DNA of 64,000 bases from Prauserella endophytica (GCF_005146945.1 NZ_SWMS01000011.1:62001-126000); one strand, 5' to 3'. Numbered from the stretch's first letter, positions 33,974 to 44,160 are shown. A program made the numbers and translations. The notes: generated by a model not told the origin, from the sequence alone.

Positions 33974-35490
33974 GCGAGCGCGAGGGAACGTTCTGCCTGG
34001 TCCTGCACAGCCACCTGCCGTGGCTGGCCCACCACGGGAACTGGCCGGTCGGAGAGGAATGGCTGTACCAGGCGTGGGCGCATTCGTACCTGCCGATCGC
34101 CGACCTGCTGCGCCGCTTCGCGCACGAGGGCAAGCGCGACGTGCTGACGCTCGGCGTCACCCCGGTGCTCGCCGCACAGCTCGACGATCCGTACTCGCTG
34201 CGCGCCTTCCACGACTGGCTCGGCCACTGGCAGCTGCGCACGGAGCACGCGGCGACGCTGTGGCGGGGACAGCCGCTGCTGGCCGACCTCGCCGCACGGG
34301 AGCACCGGGCCGCCACGGGCGCGCTCGGCGAGTTCGAAAAGCGGTGGCGCCACGGGTTCTCCCCCATTCTCCGGTCGCTTGTGGACAGTGACGTGGTGGA
34401 GCTGCTCGGGGGCCCGCTGACGCACCCGTTCCAGCCGCTGCTGGACGAGCGGGTGCGCTCCTTCGCCCTGCGCGGCGGGCTCGCCGACACCGCGTTGCGC
34501 ACCGGGCACCGTCCCGCGGGCATCTGGGCGCCCGAATGCGGGTACGCACCGGGCATGGAAAGCGGCTACGCCAATGCGGGGGTGGAACGTTTCCTCGTGG
34601 ACGGCCCTTCGCTGCGCGGCGACACCTCCGCCGCGCGCACGGTCGGCGAGTCGGACGTGGTGTGCTTCGGGCGCGACCTGGAGGTCACCTACCGGGTGTG
34701 GTCGCCGAAGGCGGGCTACCCCGGACACGCGGCGTACCGCGACTTCCACACGTGGGCGCACGAGGTGGGGCTCAAGCCCTCGCGGGTCACCGGCAAGCAC
34801 ATCGAGCCCTCCGACAAGGCGCCCTACGACCCGGCGCTCGCGGCGGACACACTTCGCGTGCACGTCAAGGACTTCGTGGACACGGTGGTGTCCCGGCTGC
34901 GGGAGCTGCGCGCGAAGCAGGGGCGCGAGGCGCTCGTGGTGGCGGCCTACGACACCGAGCTGTTCGGCCACTGGTGGCACGAGGGACCGGCGTGGCTGGA
35001 GGGCGTGCTGCGCGCCCTGCCGGAGGCGGGGGTGCGGGTCACGACGCTGCGCGGCGCCGTGGAGGCCGGGCACGTCGCTGGGCCGGTGGAGCTACCCGCG
35101 TCGTCGTGGGGCTCCGGCAAGGACTGGCGGGTCTGGGACGGCGAGCAGGTCGCCGACATGGTGCGCGCCAACGCGGAGCTGCAGGAGCGGCTGCTCGCCC
35201 TCGACCTCTCGGGAGCGGGCCGCGACCCGGTTGCCGACCAGCTGGTGACCGAGGCGCTGCTGGCCCTCTCCAGCGACTGGGCGTTCATGGTCACCAAGGA
35301 CTCGGCCGCCGACTACGCGCGCAGGCGCGCCCGCGAGCACACCGAGCGCTTCGACGAGCTGGCCGGGCTGCTGCGCTCCGGCGACCCGTCGGCAAGGGAG
35401 CGCGCGGCCGCGTTCCGCGCGCTGGCGCACCCGTTCGGCCACGTCGACGCGCGGGCACTGGGCCACGGGGTCACCCATGCGGGCGGCTGA
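33970..35490 (+). CDS. GH57 1,4-alpha-glucan branching enzyme (Rv3031-like)
   Basis: 506 residues. FCLVLHSHLPW opens the GH57 barrel; GIWAPECGY (about residue 185) holds the nucleophile Glu and VAAYDTELFGHWW (about 330) the acid Asp. The DUF1957 C-terminal helical region includes SSDWAFMVTKDSAADYA. Rv3031 is a branching-type GH57 enzyme acting on the methylglucose polysaccharide precursor, and the same role is likely here. GTG start coupled to the methyltransferase. A longer upstream frame inside the methyltransferase is a shadow. Confidence 0.9.
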   Translation: MSEREGTFCLVLHSHLPWLAHHGNWPVGEEWLYQAWAHSYLPIADLLRRFAHEGKRDVLTLGVTPVLAAQLDDPYSLRAFHDWLGHWQLRTEHAATLWRGQPLLADLAAREHRAATGALGEFEKRWRHGFSPILRSLVDSDVVELLGGPLTHPFQPLLDERVRSFALRGGLADTALRTGHRPAGIWAPECGYAPGMESGYANAGVERFLVDGPSLRGDTSAARTVGESDVVCFGRDLEVTYRVWSPKAGYPGHAAYRDFHTWAHEVGLKPSRVTGKHIEPSDKAPYDPALAADTLRVHVKDFVDTVVSRLRELRAKQGREALVVAAYDTELFGHWWHEGPAWLEGVLRALPEAGVRVTTLRGAVEAGHVAGPVELPASSWGSGKDWRVWDGEQVADMVRANAELQERLLALDLSGAGRDPVADQLVTEALLALSSDWAFMVTKDSAADYARRRAREHTERFDELAGLLRSGDPSARERAAAFRALAHPFGHVDARALGHGVTHAGG

Positions 35491-35550
35491 CGCCGACCAT
35501 TAGCGGGATTAACCGTTCCCGCGGGGCGGCGCGGTGGTCCACTTTCGACC

Positions 35551-35976
35551 ATGGTCAGCACATCGTCAGCACGCAGGCTCCGGCTCCTCACGGCGCTGCT
35601 CGCCTGTCTGGTCGTGTTCGCGGCGCCCGCCACCGCGGCGGCGTCGGCAGGTCCCAAGGGACAGCTCAAGGTCCACGCCAAGGCGGACAAGAGCGTCGTC
35701 AAGGTCAACGAGAAGGTCAAGATCAAGGGAGGGCTCGACGTCCTCTCCGGCGGGAGCGGGCACGACGCAACGAGCGGCCGTGAGCCCGTGCTGTTGCAGT
35801 CGCTGCAGGCCGGGGTGTGGGTGAACGTGAGCACGGGCTGGTGCAGGCCGAACGGCGGCTTCAGCCTCAGCGTCAGTTTCGATCTCGCGGCGTCGCTGTC
35901 GCTGCGGGTGTTCCATCCGGAGACCGACCTCTACGCGTCGGCCTACTCCGGGGTGTTCTCGCTCGTCGTCACCTGA
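35551..35976 (+). CDS. Secreted protein with beta-rich domain, function unknown
   Basis: 141 residues. A classical signal peptide is visible: RRLRLL, hydrophobic TALLACLVVFAAPATAAASA, cleavage expected around residue 32. The mature part has Lys-rich strands (KVHAKADKSVVKVNEKVKIK), a Gly/Ser loop and GVWVNVSTGWCRPNGGFSLS, consistent with an immunoglobulin-like fold. Only one Cys remains. I do not recognise a family. It is inserted between the GH57 and GT4 genes and overlaps convergent GH2 by eight bases. Confidence 0.7.
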   Translation: MVSTSSARRLRLLTALLACLVVFAAPATAAASAGPKGQLKVHAKADKSVVKVNEKVKIKGGLDVLSGGSGHDATSGREPVLLQSLQAGVWVNVSTGWCRPNGGFSLSVSFDLAASLSLRVFHPETDLYASAYSGVFSLVVT

Positions 35977-37735
35977 TCGCCGAGGCCGTCGTCGTCGCGG
36001 TGCCGGCCGTGATCACCGCGCGGTTGCGCTCCGCGGCGAGCGGCAGGGCCACCTTCACGACCCTGCGGTCGTAGGTGAGCAGCCCGTTCACCTCGTTCTC
36101 CACGTCGGTGGTCTGCGTGTAGATCGCACCGGAGAGCCCTAACCCGCGCACGACCGACTCCAGGTCCTCGCTCACCTCGACGTACCGCCGGGTCAGCTCG
36201 TCCCGGCTCGCCGTCATCTCGTAGGCGATCGGCTCGCCGGGCCAGACGTGACCCGCCACCACGAGGCCCAGCCCGCCGTACTCGCCGTCGACCGTCGCCC
36301 GGTGGTCGTGCACGAGCGGGCGGCCGGGGCCGACGTAGGTGTGGTCGTCGTAGACGTCGCCTGCGCCCGAGTCCGGGTGCGAGTGGCAGCAGTTCACGCC
36401 GCTGTCGGCGACCACGAGCCGCGCGGGGTCCGACTCCTTCAGCTCCTTGGCGACGCGGGCGGTGTCGTACTCGCCCCAGCCCTCGTTGAACGGAACCCAC
36501 GCGACGATCGACGTCACCCCGCGCAGCTGCGCGACGATCTCGGCCAGCTCCGCCTCGAACCGCTGCCGGGAACGCTCCACCGGCGGCGCCTGCGGCCCCG
36601 GCGGGTTGTCCAGCACCACCGGCAGCGACGGGATGTCCTGCCACACCAGCAGGCCCAACCGGTCGGCCCAGTGGTACCAGCGTGCGGGCTCCACCTTCAC
36701 GTGCTTGCGCACGGTGTTGAAGCCCAGGGCCTTGGTCTGCTCCAGGTCGAACCGCAGCGCCTCGTCCGTCGGCGCCGTGTAGATCCCGTCGGGCCAGTAG
36801 CCCTGGTCGAGCGGTCCGTGCTGGAACATGATGTGCCCGTTGAGGGCGATCCTCGGCCTGCCCTCGGCGTCGGGCATCAGGCTCACCGTGCGCAGGCCCG
36901 CACAGCTCGTCACCTCGTCGATCACCGCGCCGTCGGCGCCCAGCACGCGCACGGTGAGGTCGTAGAGGTACGGGTCGCCGGGGCTCCACGTGCGCGGGTC
37001 GGCCACGTCGAGCCGGATCGCCTCGCCGGGCACGCCACTCGCCCGCGCGACCTCGGCTCCGCCCGGCTCGGCGGCCACGGCCTCCACCCGCTCGCCGCCC
37101 GCGTGCGCCACGTGTGCCGTGACGTCGAGGCCGCGCACGTCTGAGCCGAGGTCGAGCCGCTCGACGTACACGTGCGGCACGGCCTCCAGCCACACGGTCT
37201 GCCAGATGCCGGAGGCGCCGGTGTAGAGGATCCCGCCGGGCTGGTTGGCCTGCTTGCCGACGGGGAACGTGCCGCTGTTGCCGTGGTCGTCGGCACGCAC
37301 CACGACCTCCTGCTCGCCATCCGGCCGCAGCACGTCGGTGACGTCGGCGCTGAACGCGGTGTAGCCGCCCTCGTGCCGCGTGACGAGCTGGTGGTTCACC
37401 CATACCGTCGCCACCTGGTCGACGGCCCCGAAGTGCAGCAGGACGCGCCCGCCTCGCCAGTCGGCCGGGACCTCGAAGGTCCTGCGGTACCACATCTCCT
37501 CGGCCCGCCGTCCGATCCCGGACAGGGCCGACTCGGGTGGGAAGGGCACGACGATGTGCTCGCCACCGCGCGGCTCGCCCCCGGCGGCGCGGCTGGAGAA
37601 CTCCCACCGGCCGTTGAGGCTGCGCCAGCGCTCGCGCACCAGCTGGGGGCGGGGATGCTCGGGCAACGGGTCCGCGGGGTCCACCTGGCCGGTCCACGGC
37701 GTGGTCAGCACTGGTGGCGGTGTCATGCCTGTCAT
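35969..37735 (-). CDS. Glycoside hydrolase family 2 protein
   Basis: 588 residues. The sugar-binding domain (~30-195) has SLNGRWEF, MWYRRTFEVP and GGILYTGASGIWQTVWLE; an Ig-like domain follows to ~290; the catalytic barrel has GFNTVRKHVKVEPARWYHWAD and the acid/base Glu in VAWVPFNEGWGEYD. The nucleophile is probably Glu in VDGEYGGLG. Specificity (galactoside, mannoside, glucuronide) is unreadable. There is no signal peptide, so it acts inside the cell. ATG 37735 is used; 37726 is possible. It interrupts the otherwise conserved MGLP gene order. Confidence 0.85.
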   Translation of the reverse strand: MTGMTPPPVLTTPWTGQVDPADPLPEHPRPQLVRERWRSLNGRWEFSSRAAGGEPRGGEHIVVPFPPESALSGIGRRAEEMWYRRTFEVPADWRGGRVLLHFGAVDQVATVWVNHQLVTRHEGGYTAFSADVTDVLRPDGEQEVVVRADDHGNSGTFPVGKQANQPGGILYTGASGIWQTVWLEAVPHVYVERLDLGSDVRGLDVTAHVAHAGGERVEAVAAEPGGAEVARASGVPGEAIRLDVADPRTWSPGDPYLYDLTVRVLGADGAVIDEVTSCAGLRTVSLMPDAEGRPRIALNGHIMFQHGPLDQGYWPDGIYTAPTDEALRFDLEQTKALGFNTVRKHVKVEPARWYHWADRLGLLVWQDIPSLPVVLDNPPGPQAPPVERSRQRFEAELAEIVAQLRGVTSIVAWVPFNEGWGEYDTARVAKELKESDPARLVVADSGVNCCHSHPDSGAGDVYDDHTYVGPGRPLVHDHRATVDGEYGGLGLVVAGHVWPGEPIAYEMTASRDELTRRYVEVSEDLESVVRGLGLSGAIYTQTTDVENEVNGLLTYDRRVVKVALPLAAERNRAVITAGTATTTASAIR

Positions 37736-37793
37736 CGTCCTCGATACTGGCAGAGCAACGCGGAGGTGTCGCACACGTGATGCGACTCGTGAG

Positions 37794-37799
37794 TAACCT
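37794..37799 (+). promoter_or_regulatory. -10 element for the GT4 gene
   Basis: TAACCT ends six bases before ATG 37806. Confidence 0.5.
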
Positions 37800-37805
37800 C
37801 CACCT

Positions 37806-39059
37806 ATGCGCGTGCTGATGCTCTCGTGGGAGTACCCGCCCGTGGTGGTCGGCGGGCTCGCCCGGCATGTCCACGCACTGGCCCGTCATCTCGTCCAGGG
37901 CGGACACGACGTGACCGTGCTGTGCAGGCACGCGGCAGGCACCGACGCCGAGACACACCCGGCGACGGACCGCGTGGTCGAGGGCGTGCGGATCATCCGC
38001 GTCGCCGAGGACCCGATGCACGTGACGTTCGAGCGGGATCTGGTGGCGTGGACGCTGGCCATGGGCCACGCCATGGTGCGGGCGGGCACCGAGCTGCTGC
38101 GCACGTGGCGGCCAGACGTCGTGCACGCCCACGACTGGCTGGTCACCCACCCCGCCATCGCGCTCGCCGACGCCGCGCGCGTTCCGCTCGTCGGCACGAT
38201 CCACGCGACCGAGGCGGGCAGGCACTCCGGCTGGCTCTCCCACCCGCTCAACCAGCAGGTGCACTCGGTGGAATGGTGGCTGGCCAACCGCTCGGACGAG
38301 CTGATCACGTGCTCGCAGGCGATGCGCCGCGAGGTGGCGCACCTGTTCGAGGTCTCCCCCGAGGGCATCACCGTGATCCACAACGGCATCGAGGAGCGCA
38401 CCTGGCGGGTTCCGCAGGACGAGATCGCCGAGGCCCGCGACCGGCACAGCCCGGACGGCGCGCCGCTGCTGCTCTACTTCGGCAGGCTCGAATGGGAGAA
38501 GGGCGTGCAGGACCTGCTGGCCGCGCTGCCCGCGATCCGCAAGCGCCATCCGGGCACCCGGCTCGTGGTGGCGGGCAAGGGAAGGCACCTGGAGGAACTC
38601 GTCGGGCAGGCACGCAAGCTGCGCCTGGTGCGGGCGGTGGACTTCGTCGGCCACCTCTCCGACCGTGAACTGCGGGCCGTGCTGGCGGCCTCCGACGCCG
38701 TGGTGCTGCCCAGCAGGTACGAGCCGTTCGGGATCGTCGCGCTGGAGGCCGCCGCCGCGAAGCGCCCGCTCGTGGCGTCCACGGCGGGCGGACTCGGCGA
38801 GGTGGTGGTGGACGGCGAGACGGGGCTGGCGTTCGAGCCCGGCGACGTCACCGCCATCGCCGGCGCCGTGGACGCCGTGCTCGCCGACGCCGAGGCGGCC
38901 GGCGTGCGCGCGCTCGCGGCCCAGTCGCGCCTGGCCGCCGACTTCGACTGGGCCAGGATCGCCGCCGCCACCGCCCGCGTGTACCGGCGCGCCAGGGTCG
39001 GCGAGCCGCAGGTGCTGGGCCGCCCCAAGATCGCCACCGGCAACGCCTTCGAGCCCTAG
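37806..39059 (+). CDS. GT4 alpha-1,4-glucan glycosyltransferase (Rv3032-like)
   Basis: 417 residues. [22 protein letters not shown] at the N-terminus is the glycogen-synthase-like donor loop of GT4 enzymes; [39 protein letters not shown] and the EX7E motif [18 protein letters not shown] follow. Rv3032 elongates the glucan of methylglucose lipopolysaccharide. Together with the upstream methyltransferase and GH57 it completes the core of that pathway here, although expressed from its own promoter. The stop overlaps the convergent DUF1348 gene by four bases. Confidence 0.9.
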   Translation: MRVLMLSWEYPPVVVGGLARHVHALARHLVQGGHDVTVLCRHAAGTDAETHPATDRVVEGVRIIRVAEDPMHVTFERDLVAWTLAMGHAMVRAGTELLRTWRPDVVHAHDWLVTHPAIALADAARVPLVGTIHATEAGRHSGWLSHPLNQQVHSVEWWLANRSDELITCSQAMRREVAHLFEVSPEGITVIHNGIEERTWRVPQDEIAEARDRHSPDGAPLLLYFGRLEWEKGVQDLLAALPAIRKRHPGTRLVVAGKGRHLEELVGQARKLRLVRAVDFVGHLSDRELRAVLAASDAVVLPSRYEPFGIVALEAAAAKRPLVASTAGGLGEVVVDGETGLAFEPGDVTAIAGAVDAVLADAEAAGVRALAAQSRLAADFDWARIAAATARVYRRARVGEPQVLGRPKIATGNAFEP

Positions 39060-39511
39060 AAAACCGGCAGCGGTACGCCGCGCTCGTTCTCCGGGCGCGG
39101 ACCGTGGATGCGACGCTCCGACTCGGCGATGCGGTGGTCGTTGATGCTCGCCTCGCGCCGGCGCATCAGGCCGTCGTCGGTGAACTCCCACAGTTCGTTG
39201 CCGTAGCTGCGCCACCACTGCCCCGAGCTGTCACGGCACTCGTACTGGAAGCGCACGGCGATCCGGTTGCCACGGAAGCCCCACAGCTCCTTGCGCAGCG
39301 CGTAGTCCAGCTCGCGCTCCCACTTCTCGCGCAGGAACTCGACGATCTGCGCGCGGCCGACGATGTGGCGGTCACGGTTACGCCACACGGAGTCCTCCGT
39401 GTAGGCGAGCGCGACGCGCTCGGGGTCGCGCGTGTTCCAGGCGTCCTCGGCGGCCTGGACCTTCTGCGCGGCGGTGGTCTCGTCGAACGGCGGGAACGGG
39501 GGACGCGCCAT
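39056..39511 (-). CDS. DUF1348 (NTF2/SnoaL-like) protein
   Basis: 151 residues. [41 protein letters not shown] and a C-terminal [13 protein letters not shown] are constant parts of DUF1348. The fold is a cone-shaped NTF2-like barrel; members are small enzymes or binding proteins of unknown activity. Divergent from a TetR gene with two GAGAACG-type operators in the 92-base gap, one starting 25 bases upstream of its ATG, so it is probably the regulator's main target. Confidence 0.88.
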   Translation of the reverse strand: MARPPFPPFDETTAAQKVQAAEDAWNTRDPERVALAYTEDSVWRNRDRHIVGRAQIVEFLREKWERELDYALRKELWGFRGNRIAVRFQYECRDSSGQWWRSYGNELWEFTDDGLMRRREASINDHRIAESERRIHGPRPENERGVPLPVF

Positions 39512-39535
39512 GGGCTCACTCCTCCACGAGCAAGG

Positions 39536-39551
39536 GAGAACGGACGTTCTC
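39536..39551. promoter_or_regulatory. Operator 1 of the DUF1348-tetR gap
   Basis: GAGAACGGACGTTCTC, a perfect seven-base inverted repeat with a two-base centre. Confidence 0.65.
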
Positions 39552-39569
39552 GACTGGCCGTCTACGATA

Positions 39570-39585
39570 GAGAATGATCGTTCTC
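39570..39585. promoter_or_regulatory. Operator 2 of the DUF1348-tetR gap
   Basis: GAGAATGATCGTTCTC matches operator 1 in 12 of 16 positions and is itself an inverted repeat with one mismatch. It overlaps the ATG at 39574, 34 bases centre to centre from operator 1. Confidence 0.6.
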
Positions 39586-39603
39586 CACACCAGGGGTGAG
39601 CCG

Positions 39604-40170
39604 ATGGATCGCGACGAGGCCACGACCAGACTGCTCGACGCCGCCGAGCGGGAGTTCTACGAGCGCGGCATCCAGTCGGTCGGCATGGACGTGATCCGGG
39701 CGCGCTCCGGCGTGTCGCTCAAGCGCCTCTACCAGTGCTTCCCCTCGAAGGAGACGCTCGTGGAGGCGTACCTGCGGCGGCGGGACGAGCGCTGGCGGCG
39801 CTCGCTGGCCGAGCACGTGAGCACGCGTGCCCTGTCGGCGGAGGACGCACCGCTGGCCGTGTTCGACTGGCTGCACGCGTGGTTCGCCGAGGAGGGTTTC
39901 CGCGGCTGCGCGTTCATCAACTCCTTCGGCGAGCTGGGCGCGACGTCACCGCGCGTCGCCGGGGTCGACAGGGCGCACAAGGACGCCCTGCGGGCCTACC
40001 TGCGCGGCCTCACGGCGGCACTCGACGTCGCCGACCCGGACGCGCTCGCCGACCAGCTGCTCACCCTCGTCGAAGGGGCCACGGTGATCGCCGCGATGTC
40101 CGGCGACCCGTCCGCCGCCCACACCGCGAAGGCCGCCGCGAAGACCCTGCTGGCCGCAGCGCTGCAGTGA
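39604..40170 (+). CDS. TetR-family repressor controlling the DUF1348 gene
   Basis: 188 residues from ATG 39604. The helix-turn-helix is at ~8-50: [40 protein letters not shown]. The C-terminal part ([19 protein letters not shown]) matches the TetR group with a Cys in the ligand domain (TetR_C_16-like). The frame is open to ATG 39574, but that start lies inside operator 2; 39604 has GGGGTGAG upstream. The stop TGA belongs to the arm of hairpin repeat copy 7, so the repeat set the present C-terminus. Confidence 0.87.
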   Translation: MDRDEATTRLLDAAEREFYERGIQSVGMDVIRARSGVSLKRLYQCFPSKETLVEAYLRRRDERWRRSLAEHVSTRALSAEDAPLAVFDWLHAWFAEEGFRGCAFINSFGELGATSPRVAGVDRAHKDALRAYLRGLTAALDVADPDALADQLLTLVEGATVIAAMSGDPSAAHTAKAAAKTLLAAALQ

Positions 40171-40268
40171 AGGCCACCATCACTGCGTGGATCAACACGG
40201 TGGCGCGCAGCGTCCCCTCTTGGGTGGTGGGGGAGACGGGTGGGCTCAGGCATGGTGGCCTTCACCGC
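40164..40268. repeat. Long-form GGCCACC repeat, copy 7
   Basis: Arms GCAGTGAAGGCCACCAT (40164-40180) and ATGGTGGCCTTCACCGC (40252-40268, one mismatch). Interior carries GCGCGCAGCGT and GGGTGGTGGGGGAGACGGGT, as in copies 3 and 5. Confidence 0.9.
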
Positions 40269-40282
40269 AGTCGGCGGAGCCC

Positions 40283-40669
40283 TCAGGAGCGGTAGCGCTC
40301 CACGTAGCGCGCGTGGGCCTCGGCCTCGGCTGCCTCCTTGGCGGCGTTGCGCGTCGCGCGCCCCGAGCCGTACCGGTAGCCGTGCTTGACGAGCTTGTGC
40401 TCGCAGCTCTCCTCCAGATAGGCCAGCGAGTAGAAGTAGCCCACCAGGAGCGCCATCAGGCACAGCGAGAGCCGCAGACCGAGCGGCCCCGGCAGCAGCA
40501 GCCACACCGAGGCCAGCGGCAGTACCAGCACCGAGCTCCGCGCGGCACCGCGCAGGAACCAGGTTCGGCCGGTGACGTCGTGCAGCACCCATTCGCGCAG
40601 CCGCGCGGGCAGCCTGCCCCCCGCCGCGTACCACAGCCATTGGAAGGGGTTCGGTCGCGCGCTCGCCAT
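40283..40669 (-). CDS. DUF5313-family membrane protein
   Basis: 128 residues. RPNPFQWLWYAAGGRLPARLREWVLHDVTGRTWFLR is the DUF5313 N-terminus, followed by two membrane segments (~50-95) and a cytoplasmic tail rich in Arg, Ala and Glu (ESCEHKLVKHGYRYGSGRAT). Function unknown. ATG chosen with TAGCCT seven bases upstream. Divergent from a MarR gene, whose GTTAG-N4-CTAAC operator lies between the two promoters, so it is probably the MarR target. Confidence 0.83.
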   Translation of the reverse strand: MASARPNPFQWLWYAAGGRLPARLREWVLHDVTGRTWFLRGAARSSVLVLPLASVWLLLPGPLGLRLSLCLMALLVGYFYSLAYLEESCEHKLVKHGYRYGSGRATRNAAKEAAEAEAHARYVERYRS

Positions 40670-40676
40670 GCTTAAC

Positions 40677-40682
40677 AGGCTA
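40677..40682 (-). promoter_or_regulatory. -10 element of the DUF5313 gene
   Basis: TAGCCT (minus strand) seven bases before the ATG at 40669. Confidence 0.5.
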
Positions 40683-40685
40683 ATG

Positions 40686-40699
40686 GTTAGCGTACTAAC
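40686..40699. promoter_or_regulatory. Candidate MarR operator
   Basis: GTTAG-CGTA-CTAAC, perfect five-base arms, placed between the two divergent -10 hexamers (40677-40682 and 40703-40708), so binding would block both. Confidence 0.6.
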
Positions 40700-40702
40700 T
40701 GA

Positions 40703-40708
40703 TAAGGT
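40703..40708 (+). promoter_or_regulatory. -10 element of the marR gene
   Basis: TAAGGT ends seven bases before GTG 40716. Confidence 0.5.
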
Positions 40709-40715
40709 GAGGCTC

Positions 40716-41165
40716 GTGACATCGATCGACCTGGGAGACGACCCGCTGGCCCTCGACCGGCAGGTCTGCTTCGCGCTGTCCGTCGCCTCGCGCAGCGTCA
40801 TCGCGATCTACCGGCCGCTGCTGGAGCCGTACGGCCTCACCCACCCGCAGTACCTCGTGCTGCTCGCGCTGTGGGAGCGCTCGCCGAGGTCGGTCAGGGA
40901 CCTCAGCCAGACGCTGCGCTCCGAGCCCGCGACGCTCTCGCCGCTGCTCAAGCGGCTCGAGGCCCTCGGATACGTCACGCGGCAGCGCAACGCGAGCGAC
41001 GAGCGTTCGCTCGCCGTCGCGCTCACGGAGAAGGGCCGGGAACTTCGCCAGGAGGCCGAGAAGATCCCCTACCAGGTCGTGGAACGCCTCGGCATGGAAC
41101 TGTCCGAACTGGAGGCCCTCCACACCGCACTGGCACGCGTACTCGAGGCCACCAAGACCCACTGA
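40716..41165 (+). CDS. MarR-family regulator (OhrR-like)
   Basis: 149 residues. ALDRQVCFALSVASRSVIAIYRPLLEPYGLTHPQYLVLLALWE is the OhrR/organic-peroxide-sensor pattern with a Cys at about residue 17, where OhrR has its reactive cysteine. The winged helix follows (RSVRDLSQTLRSEPATLSPLLKRLE, RQRNASDERSLAVALT). A redox switch is therefore plausible, although no ohr gene adjoins. GTG 40716 is preferred over more upstream starts because of TAAGGT seven bases before it. Ends at hairpin repeat copy 8. Confidence 0.88.
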   Translation: MTSIDLGDDPLALDRQVCFALSVASRSVIAIYRPLLEPYGLTHPQYLVLLALWERSPRSVRDLSQTLRSEPATLSPLLKRLEALGYVTRQRNASDERSLAVALTEKGRELRQEAEKIPYQVVERLGMELSELEALHTALARVLEATKTH

Positions 41166-41224
41166 CCGCAGTGAAGGCCACCTTGCCTGCGTTGAACGCA
41201 GGCAAGGTGGCCTTCACTGCGGTC
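41164..41224. repeat. GGCCACC repeat, copy 8: 61-bp perfect palindrome between convergent genes
   Basis: Two 30-base arms (41164-41193 and 41195-41224) are exact complements around a single G. It begins within the marR stop codon and ends four bases before the aceB stop, so it can terminate both. Confidence 0.95.
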
Positions 41225-41228
41225 GCGG

Positions 41229-42839
41229 CTACCCGGCCGTGGCGTTGGTCAGGTAGCGCGCGTAGGCGCCAGTGGTGAGGAAGCTCGGCAGCTTCTCGCC
41301 AAGGGCCGTCTCGACGAAGATCTCCCGAGCGTCGGCCAGCCGGTTGCCGTCGCCGAGATCGGCGCGGACCGAGGCCATCTCCTCGTCGAGCCATTCGGTC
41401 ACCAGCTCGCGGGTGACCAGCGTGCCGTCGTCGAGCTTGGTGCCGTTGCGGATCCACTGCCACACCTGGCAGCGCGCGATCTCCGCGGTGGCGGCGTCCT
41501 CCATGAGATTGGAGATCGCCGCCGCGCCGGTGCCCCGCAGCCACGCGTCGACGTAGCGCAGCGCGACGTTGATGTTCGCCCGCAGGCCCTGCTCGGTCAC
41601 CTCGCCACCGGCGCTGGCCACGTTGAGCAGGTCGTCCTCGGTGATCTCCACGTCCTCGCGCAGCCTGCCGAGCTGGTTCGGCCAGCCGCCGAGCACGTCG
41701 TCGAACACCTCGCGGCACACCGGCACCAGGCCGGGGTGCGCGACCCACGAGCCGTCGAAGCCGTCACCGGCCTCGCGCTCCTTGTCCTGCCGGACCTTCT
41801 CCAGCGCGGTCGCGTTCACCTCGGGGTCCCTGCTCGGGATGAACGCCGCCATGCCGCCGATCGCGTGCGCGCCGCGCCTGTGGCACGTCCGCACCAGCAG
41901 CTCGGTGTAGGCCCGCATGAACGGCACGGTCATCGTCACCTGGGCGCGGTCGGGCAGCACGAAGTCCTGCCCCGCCGCGCCGAAGGTCTTGATGAGGCTG
42001 AAGATGTAGTCCCACCGGCCCGCGTTGAGCCCCGCCGCGTGCTCGCGCAGCTCGTAGAGGATCTCATCCATCTCGAACGCCGCGGTGATCGTCTCGATCA
42101 GCACGGTCGCCCTGATGGTGCCCCTCGGCAGACCCAGCTCCCGCTGCGCGAGGCGGAAGACGTCGTTCCACAGCCGCGCCTCGAGATGGCTCTCCAGCTT
42201 CGGCAGGTAGAAGTACGGTCCGCTGCCCTTGGCCACGAGCCGCCTCGCGTTGTGGAAGAAGAAGAGACCGAAGTCGACGAGGCTTGCCGACACGGGGCGG
42301 CCGTCGATCCGGATGTGCTTCTCCACCAGGTGCCAGCCACGCGGCCGGGCGACGATCGTCGCCGGGTCGTCCCCGACCGCGTAGCGCTTGCCGTTGTCGG
42401 TGAAGTCGATGTTCCGCCGGATCGCGTCGAACAGGTTGAGCTGGCCGCCCACCACGTTGCTCCACGTCGGCGAGGTGGCGTCCTCGAAATCGGCGAGCCA
42501 CACCTTCGCGCCGGAGTTCAGCGCGTTGACCGTCATCTTGCGGTCGGTGGGCCCGGTGATCTCGACGCGCCGGTCCTCCAGCCCCGGGGCGGGCGGCGCG
42601 ACCTGCCAGGAGTCGTCGCCGCGGATCCAGCGCGTCTCGGGGAGGAAGCCGAGCTTCTCCTCGCCCGAGGCGATCCGGTCCCGCCTGCGCCGCCTGGCGT
42701 CGAGCAGTTCCCGCCGACGGCCGGCGAACGCGTTGTCCAGCTTCGCCACGAACTCCAGCGCCGCCGGGGTGAGGATCTCGTCGAACCGGTCACCGGTGGG
42801 GCCGGTGACCTCGAGCCGGTAGTTGAGCGTGTCAGCCAT
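41229..42839 (-). CDS. aceB: Malate synthase A
   Basis: 536 residues. Condenses glyoxylate with acetyl-CoA to malate in the glyoxylate shunt. [79 protein letters not shown] and [13 protein letters not shown] are the AceB signatures; the catalytic Arg and Asp lie in the second and later blocks. Same strand as aceA with a 30-base gap, so they form an operon. This is the shorter class A enzyme, not the GlcB form. Confidence 0.96.
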   Translation of the reverse strand: MADTLNYRLEVTGPTGDRFDEILTPAALEFVAKLDNAFAGRRRELLDARRRRRDRIASGEEKLGFLPETRWIRGDDSWQVAPPAPGLEDRRVEITGPTDRKMTVNALNSGAKVWLADFEDATSPTWSNVVGGQLNLFDAIRRNIDFTDNGKRYAVGDDPATIVARPRGWHLVEKHIRIDGRPVSASLVDFGLFFFHNARRLVAKGSGPYFYLPKLESHLEARLWNDVFRLAQRELGLPRGTIRATVLIETITAAFEMDEILYELREHAAGLNAGRWDYIFSLIKTFGAAGQDFVLPDRAQVTMTVPFMRAYTELLVRTCHRRGAHAIGGMAAFIPSRDPEVNATALEKVRQDKEREAGDGFDGSWVAHPGLVPVCREVFDDVLGGWPNQLGRLREDVEITEDDLLNVASAGGEVTEQGLRANINVALRYVDAWLRGTGAAAISNLMEDAATAEIARCQVWQWIRNGTKLDDGTLVTRELVTEWLDEEMASVRADLGDGNRLADAREIFVETALGEKLPSFLTTGAYARYLTNATAG

Positions 42840-42869
42840 CTCGTCGTCCCTTCTGAAAGGGCTGCTCTC

Positions 42870-44147
<1,278 letters not shown>

Positions 44148-44160
44148 TGGACGTCTCCAC

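Noticed and set aside
39574-39603. ATG 39574 as start of the TetR gene
   Set aside because: It lies within operator 2 and adds ten residues with no TetR similarity; kept only as an alternative.
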